Source: an uncultured Collinsella sp.
GTDB taxonomy: Bacteria > Actinomycetota > Coriobacteriia > Coriobacteriales > Coriobacteriaceae
Reading direction: 5' to 3'
Assembly: GCA_958435945.1 (NCBI GenBank)
Contig: CAUBIC010000003.1
Coordinates: 62,001-126,000 of the forward strand
Length of the DNA stretch: 64,000 nt
Shown here: piece by piece, positions 41,499 to 51,433 of the stretch
Numbering within the stretch: position 1 is the first letter of the stretch
Layout of the letters: each line of letters opens with the position of its first letter
Made by a program: the position numbers and the translations under genes
Notes under the pieces: model-generated
The model's input: only the letters and a program-made list of their open reading frames with translations
The model's database searches: none
Told to the model about the DNA's origin: nothing

Positions 41499-42264
41499 CA
41501 CCTCTCTTCGGAGCGCGCGAACCAGGCCGCGCCCGCCGCCGTGAGCGCGGCGAACGCGAGCGCGCAGACCGCAAGACCCGCCAGCGTGAGCATGGCGTCC
41601 GCCGTGAGCGCCCCGCCGAGCGCCATGTCCGCCGCGAGTGGCTCGCCGCTCGGCAGCACGGGGATGAAGCTCGTGGGGATGACCATGCTCGCGGACGGCG
41701 GAAAGAGCTGCGGCAGCGGCACCAACGACCAGGCGAACCCACCCACGAGCTGCACGGCGAGCGGGCAGAAGATGCCAGCGAGCATGCCGAGCCGCGCCGT
41801 GAGGAAGAGCCCTGCGGGGATCATCCACGCCGCGGTCACCGTGTTGGCGAGCGCGCAGAGGAGCATCGTGAACGTGCCCGCGGCCGTGAGGCCCTGCGAG
41901 GAGAACGCCGATCCCGCGAGGTAGATGCCGAAGACCACGAGGTTCGAGAGCGTGCAAAGCGCGAGGCACCAGAGCGCCTTGGCCCACCAGGCGCGCCTAA
42001 GCGGGAAGCCCAGGCCCAGAAGCCCCCGCATCCGCGTGCGCGCGTCCGCCCGCGCGACGCACGCCACCACGAGCGAGAGAGACACGGGCAGGAAGAGCGC
42101 GTACCAGTAGTTCCACGCGCTGAAGATTTGCACGCCCCGGTAGGGCATCGCGCCGAGCAGCGGCATCGGCAGCGCCATGAGCACGGCCAGGCGAACCGGT
42201 GCCGCGTGGCGCGACTTCAGGGCCTCGGCGCGCAGGCCCGCGAGCAGGTCGCCTTTCTCGCCCG

Positions 42265-42268
<4 letters not shown>
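41498..42268 (-). CDS. lanE: Lantibiotic immunity ABC permease (MutE/EpiE type)
   Basis: 256 residues with six hydrophobic segments. The N-terminus carries RAEALKSRHAAPVRLAVLMAL, the family pattern in which a basic amphipathic helix precedes helix 1, and NYWYALFLPVSLSLV follows helix 1. Its stop overlaps lanG as ATGA and it starts 3 bases before the lanF stop. GC content is among the highest in the window. Confidence 0.82.
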
Positions 42269-42993
<725 letters not shown>

Positions 42994-43362
42994 GGGTTCG
43001 TCCTTTCTCTTCCGGGCGCGCGGGCCGAGTCGCCGTGCCCGCGCGCCTTACCTTTCGGGTTCACCATCCATGGTGGGGCGCGTTTCTAACGAAGCTGTAA
43101 CGGCCGTTGGGCTCTTTTGGCGCCAGCCCTTCTCGACCCGTACGCCACTCATGGTATGTTTATCGCGATAACAAGGACGGAGGTGCCCATGGCGCGCACT
43201 TAGTGCCTGACTTTTTTGTTTAAAAATCAATTACTTAAAGCAACGAAGAATCAACGACTAACCTTCCTCCACATGTCTGGACTCTCTATGCTCGCGCTGG
43301 ATAGACATCGCCAGAACGGGTATAGTATCGAAAGTTTTGTCGTTTACCAGCGGGGGAGTCCT
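42994..43362. other. Island right border and upstream region of lanF
   Basis: No gene. Contains the lanF promoter region on the minus strand, the palindrome TTATCGCGATAA (about 43160-43171), a ribosome site with ATG 43190 that stops after four codons exactly at the partial repeat (43201), and the leader of the pgsA-like gene with TATAGT near 43322. Confidence 0.5.
43188..43221 (+). repeat. Partial copy of the tRNA-Pro terminator (right border)
   Basis: TAGTGCCTGAC, six T and GTTT match 28909-28930 except for one C and one T. A gene start (GGAGG, ATG at 43190, MART) is interrupted exactly here. Confidence 0.5.
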
Positions 43363-44067
43363 GTGGGCATCAAAAAGAAGATCAAAAAGGAGCTTATCGG
43401 CACCTCCGATTACCCGTCGAATAAGATCTTTACGATCTCCAATTTCATTACCTTCACGCGCCTGATCCTCACGCTGGTCTTTCTATACCTGTTTGTGACG
43501 GATAACAATCGCGTCGTCGCGATCGTCATCTATGCCATCGCGGCTTCCACTGACTGGATGGACGGTCAGATTGCTCGCATGACCAAAACGGTCTCGTGGC
43601 TCGGCAAGGTTATGGATCCCATCTGCGACCGCGCTCTGCTGTTTACCGGCGTGCTGGGCCTGGTGGTTCGCGGCGAGCTTCCCATCTGGGTCTGCGTGCT
43701 CATAATTGGTCGCGATATCTACCTTGGTATCGGCACGCTCATCGTGCGCCACTATCACCGCCGCCCCATCGACGTCGTCTTTCCCGGCAAGATTGCCACG
43801 GCGTTGCTCATGACCGGCTTCTCGCTCATGCTGCTGGGCTTTCCCACTGTTAATGGCTGGCATCTGCTGCCCGCTACGTTCACGGCCTTCCCGGGCCTCA
43901 ACGGCAGTCCGGTACCGCTTGGCATTTTCTTTGTGTACGGCGGCGTCATCTTCTCCATGCTCACCGCCGTCATATATTCCATTAAGGGTGGAGCGGCCAT
44001 TAAACAGGCTGTCGCGCATCCCGAGGACGAAGACATCGACTTTCTTAACCCCGAAATCGAAGACTAA
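43363..44067 (+). CDS. CDP-alcohol phosphatidyltransferase (PgsA-like)
   Basis: 234 residues from GTG 43363 (GGGGGAG upstream), preferred over 43216 because of the ribosome site. The CDP-alcohol motif reads D-G-x2-A-R-x8-G-x3-D-x3-D (DGQIARM ... GKVMDPICD, about 63-85). Six membrane helices. It probably makes phosphatidylglycerol phosphate or a related lipid; the headgroup cannot be told by eye. The C-terminus is an acidic tail (HPEDEDIDF). Confidence 0.88.
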   Translation: MGIKKKIKKELIGTSDYPSNKIFTISNFITFTRLILTLVFLYLFVTDNNRVVAIVIYAIAASTDWMDGQIARMTKTVSWLGKVMDPICDRALLFTGVLGLVVRGELPIWVCVLIIGRDIYLGIGTLIVRHYHRRPIDVVFPGKIATALLMTGFSLMLLGFPTVNGWHLLPATFTAFPGLNGSPVPLGIFFVYGGVIFSMLTAVIYSIKGGAAIKQAVAHPEDEDIDFLNPEIED

Positions 44068-44133
44068 GTCATTGGGGTATGATTACGTACAGTTCATTCT
44101 TTGCGGCATGTCCGCGTTAAGTTAGGGGTTGTC

Positions 44134-44568
44134 ATGGACAACATGGTTAACAATATGCCTCAGAACGATAAGGCCTCAGACGCCACCTGCGTTTTCCGCG
44201 TTCCTTCGAGCGATGTCACCGTTCCCGACCTCATGGCCAACGTGCACATCACCGCACCCGTCTTATCTATCGTCAAAGGCCCTCAAACCGGTGCAGCCTT
44301 TGAGCTCGAGGACAATGTGACCACCATCGGGCGCGATCCCGCTAACGGCATCTTCCTCAACGACATGACCGTGTCTCGTAGCCACGCGCGCATTATTCGC
44401 GAGGGTCTGGGTGCCCGTATTGAGGACCTGGGCTCGCTCAACGGTACGTGGGTTGACGGCGCTATCGTCAACGGCGCACCGCTGCACGACGGCTCTTCTG
44501 TCCAGATCGGTACGTTTACGCTCATCTATCACGAGAGCACGCCGGAGCGCATCGAAACCGGTGAGTAG
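44134..44568 (+). CDS. garA: FHA domain protein (GarA/OdhI-like)
   Basis: 144 residues from ATG 44134. The forkhead-associated domain covers about 60-130: TTIGRDPANGIFL, then SRSHARI, and later LNGTWVDG, the Ser/Arg/His/Asn phosphopeptide-binding set. GarA/OdhI regulates central metabolism (2-oxoglutarate dehydrogenase, glutamate dehydrogenase) through phosphorylation of an N-terminal Thr. The N-terminus here has ATCVFRVP and DVTVPDL rather than the ETTS motif of GarA, so kinase control may differ. The MerR gene follows after 3 bases. Confidence 0.85.
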   Translation: MDNMVNNMPQNDKASDATCVFRVPSSDVTVPDLMANVHITAPVLSIVKGPQTGAAFELEDNVTTIGRDPANGIFLNDMTVSRSHARIIREGLGARIEDLGSLNGTWVDGAIVNGAPLHDGSSVQIGTFTLIYHESTPERIETGE

Positions 44569-44571
44569 GGC

Positions 44572-45456
44572 ATGGCCGAACGCAATTATCTGAGTATCGG
44601 CCAAGTCGTCAATCTACTTCGAGGCGCATACCCCGATCTTTCGAACTCAAAAATTAGATTTCTCGAAGATGAGGGGCTCATCACTCCTCATCGCACGCCT
44701 AAGGGCTATCGTCAGTACTCCAAGGAGGACGTTGACCGCCTGGAGGTCATTCTGCATCTGCAGAAAACTCGCTACATGCCGCTCAATGTGATCAAGCAGC
44801 GCCTGGAAAACGCCACGGACCTGTCTACGCTCGCTTACGAGGTGGGCCTGCTGTCCGACGTTCCGCTCAAGACGGAGCCCAAGGAGACCAAGCAAAAGCT
44901 GCATCCTATCGAGACCATCCCCGATATGCTCGGTGTTGAGATCTCGTTTATCCGCTCCCTGGCCGAAAACGACCTCATTCGCATCATCAAGAGTCCGCAG
45001 AATCGCGAGCTTGTCGATGGCCGCGATTTCCCGATCATCCGCTATTGCTCCGAGCTTTCGCGCTTCCATATCGAGCCGCGCAACCTGCGCCAGTACGTAT
45101 CGTCCGCAAACCGCGAGTCCTCGATGTTTGAGCAGGTGCTCGTAAGCATGCTCGGTATGGATACTTCCGACGACGAGCGCGATGCCAAGCTCGAGCGCGC
45201 ATTTAAGAAACTGCATGACCTCACCGAGGGCGTCCATACCGCTCTGCTCAAGAACCGCGTATTTGAGTCACTCAACGCCGTGGTGGAGGATGCCGATATC
45301 GATGCCCTCGACGAGGAGATCGCACGCTCCGAGTCAACCAAGGCCAAAAGCGAAGAGGCATCTACCTCCGCGGTCCCCGTGCGTGAGGAATCCCTCGTGC
45401 AGCCGCTCAAGGTTGTCGCCCCCTCACGCGCCGGCACCGCCAGCGCGGCCAAATAG
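44572..45456 (+). CDS. ftsR: MerR-family regulator (FtsR-like)
   Basis: 294 residues. The N-terminal winged helix carries YLSIGQVVNLLRGAYPDL, then KIRFLEDEGLITPHRTPKGYRQYS, the MerR pattern with the FtsR insert. The mid-region has a second winged-helix-like stretch (SIETIPDMLGVEISFIRSL). In corynebacteria ftsR lies directly after odhI and activates ftsZ. The adjacency to garA here supports the same role. Confidence 0.82.
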   Translation: MAERNYLSIGQVVNLLRGAYPDLSNSKIRFLEDEGLITPHRTPKGYRQYSKEDVDRLEVILHLQKTRYMPLNVIKQRLENATDLSTLAYEVGLLSDVPLKTEPKETKQKLHPIETIPDMLGVEISFIRSLAENDLIRIIKSPQNRELVDGRDFPIIRYCSELSRFHIEPRNLRQYVSSANRESSMFEQVLVSMLGMDTSDDERDAKLERAFKKLHDLTEGVHTALLKNRVFESLNAVVEDADIDALDEEIARSESTKAKSEEASTSAVPVREESLVQPLKVVAPSRAGTASAAK

Positions 45457-45494
45457 ACGCTGCTACAAACCAGCCTCCCCTGAAAGGTCATGCC

Positions 45495-46025
45495 ATGTAC
45501 GACTTCGAATCTCACATCGTCGACATCCCCGACTATCCCGAGCCCGGAGTCGTCTTTAAGGACATCACGCCGCTCTTTGGTAATCCCGAGGCGCTAAAGG
45601 CCATGGTAGATGCCCTGACCGAGCATTTTGCCGGCATGGGCATCACCAAGGTCGTGGGTCCCGAGGCTCGCGGCTTTATGGTCGGCGTGCCCGTGGCCGT
45701 CGCCCTGGGCGCTGGCTTTGTGCCCGCACGCAAACCGGGCAAGCTGCCGCGCAAGACGGTAAGCGAGAGCTACGAGCTCGAATATGGCACCGACTCTATC
45801 GAGATCCACGCCGATGCCATTACCTCTAAAGATACCGTGTTGATTCTGGATGACTTGGTCGCGACGGGCGGAACCGTCGAGGCAACAGGTAAACTGGTGC
45901 GATATATGGGCGCAAAGCTTGTGGGTTACGGTTGTATCCTCGAGCTTGCGTTTCTCAACCCGCGCAAGAAGCTCACGCCTTCCAACGAGGACGTCGAGCT
46001 CTTTAGCCTGGTAACGGTGGACTAG
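45495..46025 (+). CDS. apt: Adenine phosphoribosyltransferase
   Basis: 176 residues. PRPP-binding motif VLILDDLVATGGT (about 115-127) and VGPEARGFMVG are diagnostic. It salvages adenine to AMP. The start follows GAAAGG. Length is normal. Confidence 0.96.
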   Translation: MYDFESHIVDIPDYPEPGVVFKDITPLFGNPEALKAMVDALTEHFAGMGITKVVGPEARGFMVGVPVAVALGAGFVPARKPGKLPRKTVSESYELEYGTDSIEIHADAITSKDTVLILDDLVATGGTVEATGKLVRYMGAKLVGYGCILELAFLNPRKKLTPSNEDVELFSLVTVD

Positions 46026-46057
46026 CCGCTACCCTTAGATACCGGAAAGGAAGCTCC

Positions 46058-47179
46058 ATGCGCACAGCAAATACGCACAAAAACATGGCACGCTGCGCTG
46101 CTACGGCAACCCTCGCTTGTGTTTTGGGCCTGGGCCTCGCGGCTCCGGCCTATGCCGATACCGCATCCGACCTTGCCGCTGCTCGTACCAAACTCGAGCA
46201 GATCGGCACGCAGACCCAGCAAATTCATGAAGAACTCTCCGCACAGACGCAGGAGCTTGATCAGACTGCAGGCGAGATCACGCAAAAGCAGCAAGAGATT
46301 GCCGAGGGCCAGGCAAAGCTTTCGAGCTACGTTGCCGGTGAGTACAAGACCGGCGGTCTGAGTCTCCTTCAGGTTCTGACGGGCGTCGACGATCTGGGCG
46401 ACATGCTCAACCGTCTGTTCTATTACGGCAAGGTTTCCGACAAGCAGGCCCAGACCATTCAGGATGTCAAGGACCTTAAGCAGCAGCTCACCGATAAGCA
46501 GGCCGAGCAGGAGAAGAACGTCGCCGCCACGCAAAAGAAAGTCGACGAGCTCAACGCCCAGCAGGCCGAGGCTCAGAGTGTCGTGAACTCCCTGGATTCT
46601 CAGTTGCAGGCCGAGCTTGCTGCCGAGGCCGAGGCCAACGCCGCGCTGCAGGCTGGCATCAATGCCAGTACTGCCGAAAAGGCCACGGTGAGCAACGACA
46701 CCGCCGGTACGACCGAGAACACCAATAATGGTGGCGGCACGACCAACAATGGTGGCGGCAATACGCCTGCGCCTGCGCCCGCTCCTGCCCCCACGCCGCA
46801 GCCCGTGACGCCCGCTCCGGCTCCGACGCCTTCCGCACCGAGCCAGTCCGTTGACGGTGGTACCGTTGTTTCGCGCGCCTACAGCAAGCTCGGTTATGCT
46901 TATTCTTGGGGCGGCATTGGACCGAACAGCTTTGACTGCTCCGGTTTTGTAAGCTACTGCCTCACCGGCCGTTATTGCCGCCTTGGCACCACGGGCACCT
47001 TCATGGGCTGGACCCGCGTGTCCGATCCCCAGCCTGGTGACGTCGTGGTTAACTCTTACCACACCGGCATCTACATTGGTAACGGCCAGATGATCCATGC
47101 TTCCGACTACAAGACGGGCGTTATCATCAGCTCCGTTGCCGCTGGCATGAACAACAATTACATTTTCGTTCGCTACTAA
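46058..47179 (+). CDS. NlpC/P60 cell-wall hydrolase with coiled coil
   Basis: 373 residues, GGAAAGGAAG upstream. Signal peptide to about residue 33 (LAAPAYA-D). A coiled coil (about 36-205) is followed by a Gly/Asn then Pro/Ala linker and a C-terminal C40 domain: Cys294 in FDCSGFVSYC, His in SYHTGIYIGNG, and a further polar residue (MIHASDY). It resembles RipA/PcsB-type peptidoglycan endopeptidases whose coiled coil docks onto FtsEX. No ftsEX is in the window. Confidence 0.92.
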   Translation: MRTANTHKNMARCAATATLACVLGLGLAAPAYADTASDLAAARTKLEQIGTQTQQIHEELSAQTQELDQTAGEITQKQQEIAEGQAKLSSYVAGEYKTGGLSLLQVLTGVDDLGDMLNRLFYYGKVSDKQAQTIQDVKDLKQQLTDKQAEQEKNVAATQKKVDELNAQQAEAQSVVNSLDSQLQAELAAEAEANAALQAGINASTAEKATVSNDTAGTTENTNNGGGTTNNGGGNTPAPAPAPAPTPQPVTPAPAPTPSAPSQSVDGGTVVSRAYSKLGYAYSWGGIGPNSFDCSGFVSYCLTGRYCRLGTTGTFMGWTRVSDPQPGDVVVNSYHTGIYIGNGQMIHASDYKTGVIISSVAAGMNNNYIFVRY

Positions 47180-47202
47180 TTTATTACAACAGCGAACGAA
47201 CG

Positions 47203-47241
47203 TGGGCCTCGCGATCTTAAGTCGCGAGGCCCATTCTTTTT
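47203..47241 (+). terminator. Terminator of NlpC/P60 gene
   Basis: 12-bp stem TGGGCCTCGCGA / TCGCGAGGCCCA followed by TTCTTTTT. Confidence 0.9.
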
Positions 47242-47268
47242 GCCCCTACCGTTTGCATTAAGATCAGC

Positions 47269-47326
47269 ACGGCTATCTAGTATTCAAAACTAGATAGCCG
47301 TCCAATCGTTCTAAAAGACGGCTATA
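47269..47326 (+). promoter_or_regulatory. Operator and promoter of degV
   Basis: A perfect 13-bp inverted repeat, ACGGCTATCTAGT (47269-47281) and ACTAGATAGCCGT (47289-47301), lies just upstream of TATAAT near 47321 and overlaps the expected -35. The 29-bp core 47271-47299 recurs (24 of 29 bases) before the DUF1836 gene. Confidence 0.8.
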
Positions 47327-47357
47327 ATTGTTGAGGAACAAGTAGAAAGGACCCTCA

Positions 47358-48224
47358 ATGAGCTGGGCGCTTATCTCCGATTCGAGCTGCAATCTTCGCG
47401 ATTGGCAGCCAACCGCACCTCATACCACCTTTGCATTTGCACCCCTTAAGATCCGAGTGGGGGAGCGCGAGTTTGTCGATGACCTCACGCTCGACGTTCA
47501 CGAGCTCAATTGCGCCGTGCAGGCGGAGTCGAGCGCTTCTTCGAGCGCCTGCCCAAGCGTAGGGGAGTGGGCCGAACTCTTTAAGCTTGCCGACAAGACA
47601 ATCTGCATGCCCATCTCCGAGGGCGTCTCGGGGAGCTACAATGCCGCGGCCACGGCACGCGATATGGTACTTGCCGAAGAGCCAAACCGTCAGATTCATT
47701 TAGTTAACTCGCGAGCCGCAGGTGGCAAGATGGATTTGATCTTCCTGCTGTTTGATCGTTATCTTGCAAGCAACCCGGAAGCCTCCTTTGAGGACGCCTG
47801 CGCTTACTTCGATAGCCTCGAGCAGAACAGCAAGATTCTCTTTAGCCTGTGTAATTACGAGAACCTTGCAAAGGCTGGACGCATTCCAAAGGCAGCCGGC
47901 GTTATTGCCAACAAGCTCAATATCCGCATTTTGGGCACGGCGAGCGAAGCGGGCAAAATTGAACTCGTTGGGCACACGCGTGGCGAAAAGAAGATGCTCA
48001 ACAAGATTGTCGACACCATGGAGGCCGAGGGCTTCACGGGCGGCGAGGTCATCATCGATCACGTTGAGAACGAAGCTGGAGCCCAGGCGCTTGCTGACCG
48101 CATTGTCGAGCATTGGCCCGGCTCCAAGACGATTGTCATGCCCTGCAACGGCCTAGATTCCTATTACGCCGAGATGCACGGCCTCATCATCGGCTACGGC
48201 ATGGGCGTGGCTTCGGGCCGATAA
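47358..48224 (+). CDS. DegV family fatty-acid-binding protein
   Basis: 288 residues, GAAAGGAC upstream. DegV layout: LISDSSCNL at the start, MPISEGVSGSYNAA in the middle and a C-terminal GYGMGV. DegV/FakB proteins bind fatty acids for the FakA kinase. Its promoter carries the palindrome shared with the DUF1836 gene, which is convergent with it. Confidence 0.92.
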   Translation: MSWALISDSSCNLRDWQPTAPHTTFAFAPLKIRVGEREFVDDLTLDVHELNCAVQAESSASSSACPSVGEWAELFKLADKTICMPISEGVSGSYNAAATARDMVLAEEPNRQIHLVNSRAAGGKMDLIFLLFDRYLASNPEASFEDACAYFDSLEQNSKILFSLCNYENLAKAGRIPKAAGVIANKLNIRILGTASEAGKIELVGHTRGEKKMLNKIVDTMEAEGFTGGEVIIDHVENEAGAQALADRIVEHWPGSKTIVMPCNGLDSYYAEMHGLIIGYGMGVASGR

Positions 48225-48243
48225 TTTCCAACTAGACAAACGC

Positions 48244-48284
48244 ACGGGCGGGATAAGGGGCCAATGGCTCTTTATCCCGCCCGT
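48244..48284. terminator. Bidirectional terminator between degV and the DUF1836 gene
   Basis: ACGGGCGGGATAA / TTATCCCGCCCGT with a 15-base loop, T-rich on both sides. The two genes converge on it. Confidence 0.8.
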
Positions 48285-48296
48285 CTTATGCCTCGA

Positions 48297-48908
48297 TTAG
48301 CTATTAAACCCATTAAACTTAAGGTAGCTCATCAGGTATGCCTTCGAAACGAAGGACGATACCGCACTGCGCACGAGCAGCGACTCGCGCGTGACCTGAT
48401 GGGCGGTATCGGGCACGGGAGTCTGCTCGACGGAAAACGCCGCACGAATCGATGCCTCAAGTTGATCGACTACATAATCGAAAGCAGTCGGAGCGTCGTA
48501 ACTCAAGCGCTGAATATTAAAGAGTGCCTGAACCGCAGCGATGGGCAGCACCTGCTTAAAGATACAAATGGCGATGAGACGCGCAATCTGCTCACGGCCA
48601 TACTGCTTTTTAACCGGAGCAGGAACGAGACCGACCTTCACGTAGTTATTGATCATCGATGGTGTGATAACGGGCTGCTCTACGCAAATCGAAAGCGGCT
48701 CCATCCACAGCGCAACATATTCAATAACCTGATCGCGATAGAGCGTTACGTTGGGCAGCTGGTCATAGCGTGGCAGGCTCAAAGCGTTGAGCTTACCCAC
48801 CATATCGGACTGAATAAATGGATCCGGCAGCACCGTCGGCTGAATATCCTCCGGCTTAATGCTGACCGATGTATCGGACATCGGGATAACATGTTTGACG
48901 TGGTTCAT
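48297..48908 (-). CDS. DUF1836 regulator
   Basis: 203 residues from ATG 48908 (CGGAGGATCC upstream). The DUF1836 domain (about 45-150) has LPRYDQLPNVTLYRDQVIEY, then VITPSMINNYVK and PVKKQYGREQIARLI, a MerR-like DNA-binding fold. Such proteins often neighbour DegV genes. The minus-strand promoter contains the 29-bp sequence shared with the degV promoter, so the protein probably controls both itself and degV. Confidence 0.85.
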   Translation of the reverse strand: MNHVKHVIPMSDTSVSIKPEDIQPTVLPDPFIQSDMVGKLNALSLPRYDQLPNVTLYRDQVIEYVALWMEPLSICVEQPVITPSMINNYVKVGLVPAPVKKQYGREQIARLIAICIFKQVLPIAAVQALFNIQRLSYDAPTAFDYVVDQLEASIRAAFSVEQTPVPDTAHQVTRESLLVRSAVSSFVSKAYLMSYLKFNGFNS

Positions 48909-48928
48909 AAGGATCCTCCGTTCGTTAT

Positions 48929-48972
48929 CTATATTGTATTCTAGGTTATCTAGTTTTGCATATCACATAGCC
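48929..48972 (-). promoter_or_regulatory. Operator and promoter of the DUF1836 gene
   Basis: Minus strand: a site from 48972 to 48944 matches the degV operator at 24 of 29 positions (GGCTATGTGATATG, then CAAAACTAGATAACC). TACAAT at 48938-48933 is the probable -10, so the site covers the -35 region. Confidence 0.75.
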
Positions 48973-48980
48973 GCTAAGTA

Positions 48981-49022
48981 AAAGTGGTTGGACGGCACAT
49001 TGATGCACTGCCCAACCACTTT
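48981..49022 (-). terminator. Terminator of trxB
   Basis: AAAGTGGTTGG / CCAACCACTTT stem with a 20-base interior; the minus strand runs into TTTTAC. Confidence 0.65.
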
Positions 49023-49062
49023 GTTTGAAGATAACAACCTTACATAAGATATATTATCGTAC

Positions 49063-50001
49063 TTATCCGCGTAGAAAAGCGTATGCGCTGGTAGCCGCTA
49101 TGGCTCCGTCCGAAACGGCGGTCACAACTTGACGTAAACGCTTGGAGCGGATATCGCCGGCGGCAAATAAGCCAGGTGTGCGGGTGGCCATCGATTCGTC
49201 GGTCACAATACCGCCGTCGGGCGCCAGATCTACCAGATGCTCTACAAGCTCAGTATGGGGCTGCGTGCCAGCAAAGACAAAAATGCCAAACGAACCAGGA
49301 TCAAAGGACTCAGCGTGCATTTCACTAGTCTCATTGTCCTTAAACGTGATTGTCGTGGGCATCGCCTCACCAGAAAGCTCAACAATACTAGTTTGGTACC
49401 TAACTGAAATATTATCTTTTGCGAGCACCTTTTGAACCACGCCATCGGGGGCACGGAACTGATCGCGGCGCAAGACGATGGTCACGCTGCTGGCGATTTC
49501 TGACAAGAACAGGGCTTCCTCGCAGGCAGCATTACCGCCACCGATGACAAAGACCTGCTTGCCACGAAAGAACATGCCGTCGCACGTCGCGCAATACGAA
49601 ACGCCGCGACCGCGATACGTATCCTCGCCAACAAAACCGGCAGATCGCGGCGTGGCACCCATGCAAGCGATAACACTCGAGGCCAGCGTATCGCCCATAT
49701 CGTGATGCACCGTAAACAGCGCCGCATCCGCATCGTAATCGATACCCGCAACCATGCTCCATGCAACCTGTGCTCCCAGGCCCTCTGCATGTTGCTGAAA
49801 CCGCTCACCGAGTTCGGCGCCACTCAAGAGCGGAATGCCCGGATAGTTCTCGACCTCATTGGTTGTGGCAATCTGTCCTCCCGACATACCTTGCTCAATC
49901 ACGGTCGTCGTTAGGTTGGCGCGAGCCGCGTAAATGGCTGCAGCATAGCCCGCAGGCCCGGCGCCGATAATCGCAACATCGATCGGCTGATGAGTAGTCA
50001 T
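49063..50001 (-). CDS. trxB: Thioredoxin reductase
   Basis: 312 residues from ATG 50001 with AGGAGG upstream; the longer frame to 50655 has no ribosome site and covers the divergent gene. FAD motif IIGAGPAGYAAAIYAARA (about 11-28), redox pair C136-A-T-C139 in SYCATCDGMFF, NAD(P)H motif VIGGGNAACEEALFL and C-terminal GLFAAGDI. It reduces thioredoxin or a related carrier with NADPH. Confidence 0.95.
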   Translation of the reverse strand: MTTHQPIDVAIIGAGPAGYAAAIYAARANLTTTVIEQGMSGGQIATTNEVENYPGIPLLSGAELGERFQQHAEGLGAQVAWSMVAGIDYDADAALFTVHHDMGDTLASSVIACMGATPRSAGFVGEDTYRGRGVSYCATCDGMFFRGKQVFVIGGGNAACEEALFLSEIASSVTIVLRRDQFRAPDGVVQKVLAKDNISVRYQTSIVELSGEAMPTTITFKDNETSEMHAESFDPGSFGIFVFAGTQPHTELVEHLVDLAPDGGIVTDESMATRTPGLFAAGDIRSKRLRQVVTAVSDGAIAATSAYAFLRG

Positions 50002-50118
50002 GAAGAGACCTCCTGTCGAAAGATTGGCGTTCTTTGCGCTCATACCCAAATTTATGCGAACGTGACACTCATGCACTACAATGATTCTCTGTGAAACAAA
50101 GATGAAGGGGAGATATCG

Positions 50119-51420
50119 ATGGATCAGACGCAGACGAGCGATGACGCTCCCCTGCTCACGCACAGCACTCCCCAATCGGGACAAACCACGCTCTTGGCTC
50201 AGCAAAGACCTCTCGTGACTATCGTGCACGCCTCGGTCGGCTCGGGCCACAAGGCCGCCGCAAATGCGATTGCGCAGGCATTCGACCACATCCGCGGCAC
50301 CAATGGCATCCCCGAGGATGTTGAGATTGAAGTGCTCGATATCCTTGATTTTGGACGCATAAAATTCGACGGCAACAAAACGGCCGCCTCGTTTACCGGC
50401 GCCACGCGCCCAATTTATGACTTGACCTGGCGTTATACCCTTACCGGACACCTGCTTTGGGGCGGTGGCACGGCATGGTCGCGCATCATGTTCCCCGCAT
50501 TTAACGAATACGTTCGAACTCGCAGGCCCATTGCCGTGGTAGCCACACATATCACGGCAGCCAACGTCGCCGTTGGCGCGCGCGTCATTACGGGCATCGA
50601 CTATCCCGTCATTTGCGTACCGACCGATTACGAGGTCGAGGGTTGGTGGCCCCATAAGGACACCGACCTATTCTGCGTAGCAAACGAGTTTATGGCCGAA
50701 ACACTCCGCCCCCGTAAGGTTCCCGAGGCAAAGATCCGCATTACGGGCATCCCCATTCGCGCCGGGTTTGATACGGACTACAACCGCGAGGAAGAACTCG
50801 AGAAGTTCAATCTCCCCACAGACAAGCTCGTTGTGCTGGTGATGGCCGGCGCCAATTTGCCTCAACCGTACGTTCGATTTCGCGCGGAGATGGACCACAC
50901 CCTCCCCTTCCTGCGCAGCTTCGAGGACATGCACTTTGTCTTTTTGCCGGGCAAGGATGCCGAATATGCCACCCGTCTCAAAACGCTCTTCGATGCCATG
51001 AAACTCGAGAACGTCACGGTTCTTGACTACGTCGATGACATGGCAGCGCTTATGCACGGCTGTGACCTAGCAATTCTCAAATCGGGCGGACTCACTGTTA
51101 CCGAATGCCTGTGCGCACACCTGCCTATGATTCTGCTGGGCAAGTCATATGGCCAGGAAAAGGCCAACACCACCATGCTCACCGGCATGGGCGCCAGTAT
51201 GCATGTCACCACCGCACGCGAGCTCATCGTGACACTGCGCCATCTCCACGATCATCCCGAATCGCTCAAGGCACTGCTCATTAACGGCGAAGTGCTGCGC
51301 CGTCCACGCGCAGCCGAGGATATCGCCATCGCAACCATGGAACTTGCAGGCAAGCCCCAAAAGCGCAAACGAGCCTTCTGCCGCTTCTACTGGGGCGGAA
51401 AACCCGCGCATATCCGCTAG
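50119..51420 (+). CDS. GT28 glycosyltransferase (glycolipid synthase-like)
   Basis: 433 residues, AAGGGGAGA upstream, divergent from trxB. The N-terminus matches the MGDG synthase/MurG-like domain (VTIVHASVGSGHKAAANAIA, FNEYVRTRRP). The C-terminal donor domain has FLPGKDAEY, then AILKSGGLTVTECL, the nucleotide-sugar binding Gly-Gly loop. Related enzymes add glucose or galactose to diacylglycerol, making membrane glycolipids such as lipoteichoic anchors. Acceptor unknown. Confidence 0.85.
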   Translation: MDQTQTSDDAPLLTHSTPQSGQTTLLAQQRPLVTIVHASVGSGHKAAANAIAQAFDHIRGTNGIPEDVEIEVLDILDFGRIKFDGNKTAASFTGATRPIYDLTWRYTLTGHLLWGGGTAWSRIMFPAFNEYVRTRRPIAVVATHITAANVAVGARVITGIDYPVICVPTDYEVEGWWPHKDTDLFCVANEFMAETLRPRKVPEAKIRITGIPIRAGFDTDYNREEELEKFNLPTDKLVVLVMAGANLPQPYVRFRAEMDHTLPFLRSFEDMHFVFLPGKDAEYATRLKTLFDAMKLENVTVLDYVDDMAALMHGCDLAILKSGGLTVTECLCAHLPMILLGKSYGQEKANTTMLTGMGASMHVTTARELIVTLRHLHDHPESLKALLINGEVLRRPRAAEDIAIATMELAGKPQKRKRAFCRFYWGGKPAHIR

Positions 51421-51433
51421 CATTGGACTGTCC

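Noticed and set aside
42994..43190. Search for a lantibiotic precursor gene near lanFEG
   Set aside because: No small frame with a leader plus Ser/Thr/Cys-rich core and a ribosome site was found here or downstream of lanK.
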